This document shows positions 12,056 to 16,334 of a stretch of DNA of 16,334 nucleotides, piece after piece. The stretch's first letter is position 1. The number at the start of each line of letters is the position of its first letter. Position numbers and translations under genes: made by a program. The DNA is from an uncultured Acidobacteriota bacterium (lineage in GTDB: Bacteria > Acidobacteriota > JAAYUB01). The DNA lies in contig CALAMB010000320.1 of assembly GCA_937925645.1 (NCBI GenBank), positions 1 to 16,334 of the forward strand, written 5' to 3'. The notes beneath the pieces were generated by a model. The model was not told the DNA's origin, did not search any database, and saw only the letters and a program-made list of their open reading frames with translations.

Positions 12056-14107
12056 GTGCAGCCGGTCCAGCTGATCCTCGGCGTCCACCTCCACCAGCCG
12101 GTGGGCAATTTCGAGCACGTGCTGGAAGAGTCGTACCAGCGGGCCTACCGCCCCTTCCTCGACACCTTCCTCAAATTCCCCTCGCTCCGGATGGTGTGGC
12201 ACTGCTCGGGCTTCCTGTTCCAGTGGCTGGCGGCGCGCCATCCCGACTACCTGGACCAGTTGACCCGGCTGGTGGCGGCGGGCCGCGTGGAGCCGCTGTC
12301 GGGGGGCATGTACGAGCCCATCTTTCCCGTCATCCCGCCGGCGGACCGGGCCGAGCAGCTCCGCCGGCTGACGGAGCTGGTGGCGGACCGGTTCGGTTAC
12401 GCGCCCCGGGGCGTCTGGCTGGCGGAGCGGGTCTGGGAACCCGGCATGGTCCAGGACCTGGCCGCGGCGGGCATTCGCTACGTGTCGCTGGACGACTACC
12501 ACTTCTACGCCGCCGGCCTGACGCCCGCGGAACTCGACGGCTACTTCACCGTGGAGGAACTGGACCGAGCCGTCGGCGTGTTCCCCATCAGCGAGACGAT
12601 GCGCTACCTCATCCCGTGGGCGGAACTGCCCCGGGTGGAGGAGGCGTTCCTCCGGCTGCGGGACGGCGGGCAGCGGCTCGCCGTCATGGTGGACGACGCG
12701 GAGAAATTCGGTTCCTGGCCCGGGACCTACGACTGGGTCTACGAGCGACGCTGGCTGGCCGATTTCTTCGGCTGGCTGGAGGCGCACCCGGACCTGGTCA
12801 CCACGACGACCTTCGCCGACTTCTGCCGGGACCATCCGCCGCGCGGACGCGCCGCCCTGCCGGGCGCCTCCTATACCGAGATGGGCCAGTGGGCGCTGCC
12901 GGCCGAACGGGCGCTGCAGTACGAGAACCTGTCCCGCCACCTGGAGCGGACCGGCCTGGCTGAGGAGGCCAAACCGTTCGTCCGCGGCGGCATCTGGCGG
13001 AATTTCCTGGTGAAATATCCCGAGAGCAACTACCTGCACAAGCGGATCCTGCACCTGAGCCGCCGGTTCGACACGGACGCCAAGCGGGCGCTCCCCGCCT
13101 ACGACCACCTGCTGCAGTCCCAGTGCAACGACGTGTTCTGGCACGGCGTGTTCGGTGGGCTCTATCTGCCCCACCTGCGCCACGCCGCCTTCCACCACCT
13201 GCTGGAGGCGCAGCGGGGTTTGGAGCGCCACGAACGGCCGGAACCGGACCGGCCGCCCGAGATCGTTCTGGCGGACCTGGATCTCGATTTTCGCGACGAG
13301 GTGCTGGTCGATCACCGCGACTATTTCTGCGTGCTGGCGCCGGCGCACGGCGGCGCCATCCCCGAGCTGTCGTTCAAGCCGGTCGGCGTGAACCTGTTGA
13401 ACATCCTCGCCCGCTGGCGCGAGAAGTACCATCTGGCCGCCCCGGCCGGCAAGGTGGTGCGGCTGGCCGGCGAGCCGGCGGGCGACACTGATGCCCCCGG
13501 CGACCTGCCGTTCGATGACCGCCCGCGTTACTCGCTGCGGGAGACGTACTTCCCCGAGCTGCCCGATCCCGCGGCGCTGCGGACGGGACGGATCGACGGC
13601 GCCGTCCCGTTCCGGGACTGCGCCTTCACCGCCGTGGTGCGGGAGGACCGCCGGGTCGACCTGCGGCTGGCCCACGAGCGGTTTCCGTACCGGAAGACGC
13701 TGACGGCGCCGGCGGACGCGCCCCGCCTCGAATTCGACTACGCGTGGTCGCCCGCCGATCCCCGGCCGGGGTGGCTCGGCGTGGAATGGAATCTCGGCAT
13801 CGCCGGCGGTGACGATCCCGAAAAATGCTGCTTCCCGTCCGCGGACCGGGCCGCCGCGCGCGGACTGGGCGAGCCGGGGCGCTGGGACGCGGTGGACGGC
13901 TGGAGCGTGGAAAACCGCCGCGAGGGCTATGCCGTGCACTTCCGGTGTTCGGAGCCAGTGACCATCTGCTACTGGCCGGTGGAGACCGTGTCGCTGGCGA
14001 TCGATGTCATGGAGAAGACCTACCAGGGGCTCTCCGTCTGCTTCCTGTTCCGGCTCACCGGGCGGGAGCAGCGCTGGCGGCTGACCGTCCGGCTCCAGGC
14101 CCTGTGA
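12056..14107 (+). CDS. GH57 4-alpha-glucanotransferase (amylomaltase-like)
   Basis: This 683-residue cytoplasmic protein starts at GTG 12056, 4 nt after AGGGGG and 8 nt after the preceding stop. It matches the 4-alpha-glucanotransferase branch of GH57 (Thermococcus litoralis type, EC 2.4.1.25), which moves malto-oligosaccharide segments between alpha-1,4 glucans. Motifs are LGVHLHQPVGNFE near the N-terminus, GVWLAERVWEP with Glu124 as nucleophile, and MVDDAEKFGSWPGTY with Asp214 as acid/base. These positions sit within one residue of the Thermococcus enzyme (E123, D214, from memory). The catalytic barrel covers ~1-270, a helical DUF1925-like domain ~290-385 (GQWALP, FVRGGIWRNFLVKYPESN), and a DUF1926-like beta domain the rest (SFKPVGVNLLNILARWREKYH). 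It partners the upstream GH57 enzyme in remodelling glycogen or maltodextrin. Some relatives are annotated alpha-amylase, so the transferase/hydrolase balance is uncertain. Confidence 0.9.
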   Translation: MQPVQLILGVHLHQPVGNFEHVLEESYQRAYRPFLDTFLKFPSLRMVWHCSGFLFQWLAARHPDYLDQLTRLVAAGRVEPLSGGMYEPIFPVIPPADRAEQLRRLTELVADRFGYAPRGVWLAERVWEPGMVQDLAAAGIRYVSLDDYHFYAAGLTPAELDGYFTVEELDRAVGVFPISETMRYLIPWAELPRVEEAFLRLRDGGQRLAVMVDDAEKFGSWPGTYDWVYERRWLADFFGWLEAHPDLVTTTTFADFCRDHPPRGRAALPGASYTEMGQWALPAERALQYENLSRHLERTGLAEEAKPFVRGGIWRNFLVKYPESNYLHKRILHLSRRFDTDAKRALPAYDHLLQSQCNDVFWHGVFGGLYLPHLRHAAFHHLLEAQRGLERHERPEPDRPPEIVLADLDLDFRDEVLVDHRDYFCVLAPAHGGAIPELSFKPVGVNLLNILARWREKYHLAAPAGKVVRLAGEPAGDTDAPGDLPFDDRPRYSLRETYFPELPDPAALRTGRIDGAVPFRDCAFTAVVREDRRVDLRLAHERFPYRKTLTAPADAPRLEFDYAWSPADPRPGWLGVEWNLGIAGGDDPEKCCFPSADRAAARGLGEPGRWDAVDGWSVENRREGYAVHFRCSEPVTICYWPVETVSLAIDVMEKTYQGLSVCFLFRLTGREQRWRLTVRLQAL

Positions 14108-14144
14108 CGGGCCGGAGCGGCGGATATCGACGCGCGACTGCGTG

Positions 14145-14151
14145 AAGGGAG
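14145..14151 (+). promoter_or_regulatory. Ribosome binding site that fixes the galT-family start
   Basis: AAGGGAG lies 5 nt before ATG 14157. An upstream in-frame GTG at 14142 would place this site inside the coding region and has no site of its own, so ATG 14157 is preferred. Confidence 0.75.
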
Positions 14152-14156
14152 CACAC

Positions 14157-15233
14157 ATGTCGGAACTTCGACACGATCCGATCCAGCAGCGCTGGGTGAT
14201 CATCTCGGTGGAGCGGGGCAAGCGCCCCGGGGATTTCACCATCCCCCGCGAGGAGGTGGAGCCGCCGGGCACGTTCTGCCCGTTCTGCGAAGGGAACGAG
14301 GACAAGACGCCGCCCGAAATCTACGCCGTCCGCCCGCCGGCCGCCGCGCCCAATTCGCCGGGTTGGGAAGTCCGGGTCGTGCCCAACAAGTTTCCCGCGC
14401 TCATGATCGAGGGGGAGCTGGAGAAGAAGGGCGCCGGGGTCTACGACCGCATGCGCGGCATCGGCGCGCACGAGGTGATCATCGAGAGCCCGGACCACCA
14501 CCTGAGCATGGCCGACATGCCGGTGGAATACCTGGCGCGCATCATTGACATCTACCGGATGCGCTGGCTCGACCTGAGCCGCGACGAGCGGTTCAAATAC
14601 ATCCTCATCTTCAAGAACCACGGCATCGCCGCCGGCGCCTCGCTGCGGCACACGCACTCCCAGCTCATCGCCACGCCGGTCACGCCGCGCACTGTCTCGC
14701 TGGAGCTCGATTCGGCGCGGGCCCACTATCAGCTCAAGCAGCGCTGCCTGTTCTGCGACATCCTCGACTACGAGCTGGAGCATCAGGAGCGGATCATCAG
14801 CGCCAACGACAGCTTCGTCGCCTACGCCCCGTACGCGGCGCGGTTCCCGTTCGAGGTGACGATCCTGCCCCGCTTCCACAGCCACAGCTTCGCCCGCATC
14901 GACGGCCGCCAGGGCGCCGACCTCGCCTCGATCCTCAAGGACACGCTCCTGCGCATCAAGATCGGGCTGAAGGATCCACCCTTCAACTTCGTCATCCATA
15001 CCGTTCCCAACACCGCGGCCAGACCGCAGCGGTTGTCCTACTGGGACACGGTGGAGTGGGACTACCACTGGCACATCGAGATCCTCCCCCGGCTGACCCG
15101 GATGGCCGGGTTCGAATGGGGGACGGGCTTCTACATCAACCCGACGCCGCCCGAGGACGCGGCCCGCTTCCTCCGGGAGGTCAACCTGCTGCAGCTGGAA
15201 CTCATGCAGCGCAACCACAACGGAAACCGTTAG
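14157..15233 (+). CDS. galT: Galactose-1-phosphate uridylyltransferase family protein (GalT or ADP-glucose phosphorylase)
   Basis: This 358-residue protein of the HIT/GalT superfamily transfers a nucleotidyl group between a nucleotide sugar and a hexose-1-phosphate. The catalytic motif is HTHSQ at 165-169 with His167 as the expected nucleophile that carries the UMP (or AMP). Cys41/Cys44 (CPFC) and Cys197/Cys200 (CLFC) are two Cys pairs, the first and perhaps the second involved in zinc binding. HWHIEILPR at 304-312 is the usual C-terminal histidine motif. Length fits the family (about 330-360). E. coli GalT has HPHGQ instead; the HxHSQ form occurs in deep bacterial and archaeal GalT and, as far as I recall, in plant ADP-glucose phosphorylase. 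Placement between a glucanotransferase and glgA makes a glycogen-linked role plausible. The symbol follows the family; true substrate specificity is open. Confidence 0.88.
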   Translation: MSELRHDPIQQRWVIISVERGKRPGDFTIPREEVEPPGTFCPFCEGNEDKTPPEIYAVRPPAAAPNSPGWEVRVVPNKFPALMIEGELEKKGAGVYDRMRGIGAHEVIIESPDHHLSMADMPVEYLARIIDIYRMRWLDLSRDERFKYILIFKNHGIAAGASLRHTHSQLIATPVTPRTVSLELDSARAHYQLKQRCLFCDILDYELEHQERIISANDSFVAYAPYAARFPFEVTILPRFHSHSFARIDGRQGADLASILKDTLLRIKIGLKDPPFNFVIHTVPNTAARPQRLSYWDTVEWDYHWHIEILPRLTRMAGFEWGTGFYINPTPPEDAARFLREVNLLQLELMQRNHNGNR

Positions 15234-15247
15234 CGAGGAGAAACGCC

Positions 15248-16334
15248 ATGGATGTCCTGATGGTGTCAGCCGAGGTCGTGCCGCTGTCGAAGGTGGGCGG
15301 GCTGGCCGACGTGGTGGGGGCGCTGCCGCGGGCGCTGGTGGACGAGGGCGTCCGGGTGTCCGTCATGACGCCGGCCTACGGCCAGATCGACCGGAGCCGG
15401 CTGCCGGAGCCGCCGGTCAAGGTGTTCGGTTCCAAGATCGATCTGGGGCCCGGCGGCGTGCATCCCGTCACGGTGTGGCGCACCCGCCTGCCCGGCGCGG
15501 ACGTTCCGGTCTTCCTCGTGGACAATCCCCACTTCTTCCATCGCGACGGCATCTACACCGATCCCGCCACCGGCGAGGAGTACGTCGACGGCGCGTACCG
15601 GTTCATCTGCTTCGTCCGCGCCTGCCTGGAATACCTGGACCAGGTCAAGCCGGACGTGGACATCATCCACTGCCATGACAGCCACACCGCCACCCTGCCG
15701 GCCCTGCTGGCCCTGCGGGAGGCGGATGCCGACCCGCTGCCGTCCCGGCGGCCGGGCACCCTGCTCACCATCCACAACATCGCCTATCCCGGCCTGTATC
15801 CGGCCGAGGTGCTGCCGGCGCTGGGGATCCCCGAGCGCATGTGCATTCCTTTCGGGCCGTTCGAGTATTACGGCCAGGTGAACTTCCTGAAAATCGGCAT
15901 CCACTACGCCGACCTGGTCAACACGGTGAGCGTGCGCTACGCCCAGGAGATCCAAGAGTCGTCCGAGTATGGCTACGGGCTCGAAGGCGTCCTGCGGCAG
16001 CGCGCCTCGGATGTCTACGGCGTCCTGAACGGGGTCGATTACGGCGACTGGAATCCCGAGACGGACGCCCTCATCCCGCACCGCTTCAGCCTGGACGACC
16101 TGACCGGCAAGCGCGCGAACAAGCAGGCCCTGCTCGAGGCATACGGCTTCCCGGCGGTGGACCTGGAGCGTCCGGTGATCGGCATGGTGGGGCGCCTGGT
16201 GGACCAGAAGGGGCTGGACCTGGTGATGCCGCTGCTCGACGAGCTCGCCGGGATGGGCCTGTACCTGGTCGTCCTGGGCACGGGCCTGCCGCGCTACCAC
16301 GAGCAGTTGCTTGAGGCGCAGCGCCGCCACCCCG
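15248..16334 (+). CDS. glgA: Glycogen synthase GlgA (3' end outside window)
   Basis: The frame is open from ATG 15248, 7 nt after GAGGAG and 14 nt after the preceding stop, to the window end, giving the first 362 of an expected ~480 residues. It is a GT5 glycogen/starch synthase (EC 2.4.1.21) that adds glucose from ADP-glucose to the non-reducing end of alpha-1,4 glucan. The N-terminus DVLMVSAEVVPLSKVGGLADV holds the nucleotide-sugar KxGGL motif with Lys15, at the same position as in E. coli. HCHDSH at 141-146 matches the conserved HxHDxH-like segment, TIHNIAYPGLYP and LNGVDYGDWNPETD (from ~260) are family signatures, and GRLVDQKGLDLV (~315) opens the C-terminal Rossmann domain. Lys15-Val rather than Thr after Lys is common among bacteria. 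It is the fourth gene of a tight cluster of glucan enzymes, which reinforces the assignment. Confidence 0.95.
   Translation, partial: MDVLMVSAEVVPLSKVGGLADVVGALPRALVDEGVRVSVMTPAYGQIDRSRLPEPPVKVFGSKIDLGPGGVHPVTVWRTRLPGADVPVFLVDNPHFFHRDGIYTDPATGEEYVDGAYRFICFVRACLEYLDQVKPDVDIIHCHDSHTATLPALLALREADADPLPSRRPGTLLTIHNIAYPGLYPAEVLPALGIPERMCIPFGPFEYYGQVNFLKIGIHYADLVNTVSVRYAQEIQESSEYGYGLEGVLRQRASDVYGVLNGVDYGDWNPETDALIPHRFSLDDLTGKRANKQALLEAYGFPAVDLERPVIGMVGRLVDQKGLDLVMPLLDELAGMGLYLVVLGTGLPRYHEQLLEAQRRHP

Noticed and set aside
14142..14156. GTG 14142 as the start of the GalT-family gene
   Set aside because: The AAGGGAG ribosome binding site lies inside this extension, and the family N-terminus fits ATG 14157.
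12044..14305. Long open frame (753 codons) on the minus strand
   Set aside because: It is antisense to the GH57 glucanotransferase with intact catalytic motifs and has shadow-type composition.

Overview
The window is GC-rich, dense bacterial DNA with every gene I support on the + strand. It holds two functional blocks separated by a gene-free, hairpin-rich gap of about 0.9 kb. The taxon cannot be fixed from sequence alone. Large secreted multidomain proteins (FG-GAP, Fn3, PPC, transglutaminase-elicitor-like) combined with a GH57-based glycogen cluster would suit an Acidobacteriota-like lineage (for example Holophagae or Aminicenantes), but this is an inference. No tRNA, rRNA, CRISPR array or intact transposase is visible.

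Block 1 (1-8926) encodes exported proteins. It begins with the low-complexity C-terminal tail of a gene cut by the window edge (1-279). Next come a small exported protein of unknown function with a TTG start (363-1091) and, overlapping it by 11 nt, an exported protein with a transglutaminase-elicitor-like domain, a PPC domain and four ~110-residue modules (1081-3618). After a 214-nt gap with a good promoter and a structured leader comes a giant exported protein (3833-8926): five calcium-binding FG-GAP/VCBS loops, eight Fn3 domains and four more copies of the same ~110-residue module. A strong intrinsic terminator closes the block at 8952-8981.

The gap (8982-9803) has no credible gene. It carries about ten short perfect hairpins. 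Three share a stem-loop core and a flanking GTAG with compensatory stem changes, which is the hallmark of REP elements moved by RAYT transposases. A fragment resembling an IS21-type end may also be present.

Block 2 (9804 to the window end) looks like one operon for storage-polysaccharide metabolism, preceded by an extended -10 promoter: an amylopullulanase-type GH57 enzyme, a 4-alpha-glucanotransferase-type GH57 enzyme, a GalT-family nucleotidyltransferase and glycogen synthase glgA (cut by the window end). Together they could debranch or hydrolyse alpha-glucan, shuffle malto-oligosaccharides, interconvert sugar-1-phosphates and nucleotide sugars, and polymerise ADP-glucose. The most novel elements are the shared unnamed module in the two adjacent secreted proteins, the transglutaminase-like fusion, the structured leader of the giant gene and the REP-like cluster.
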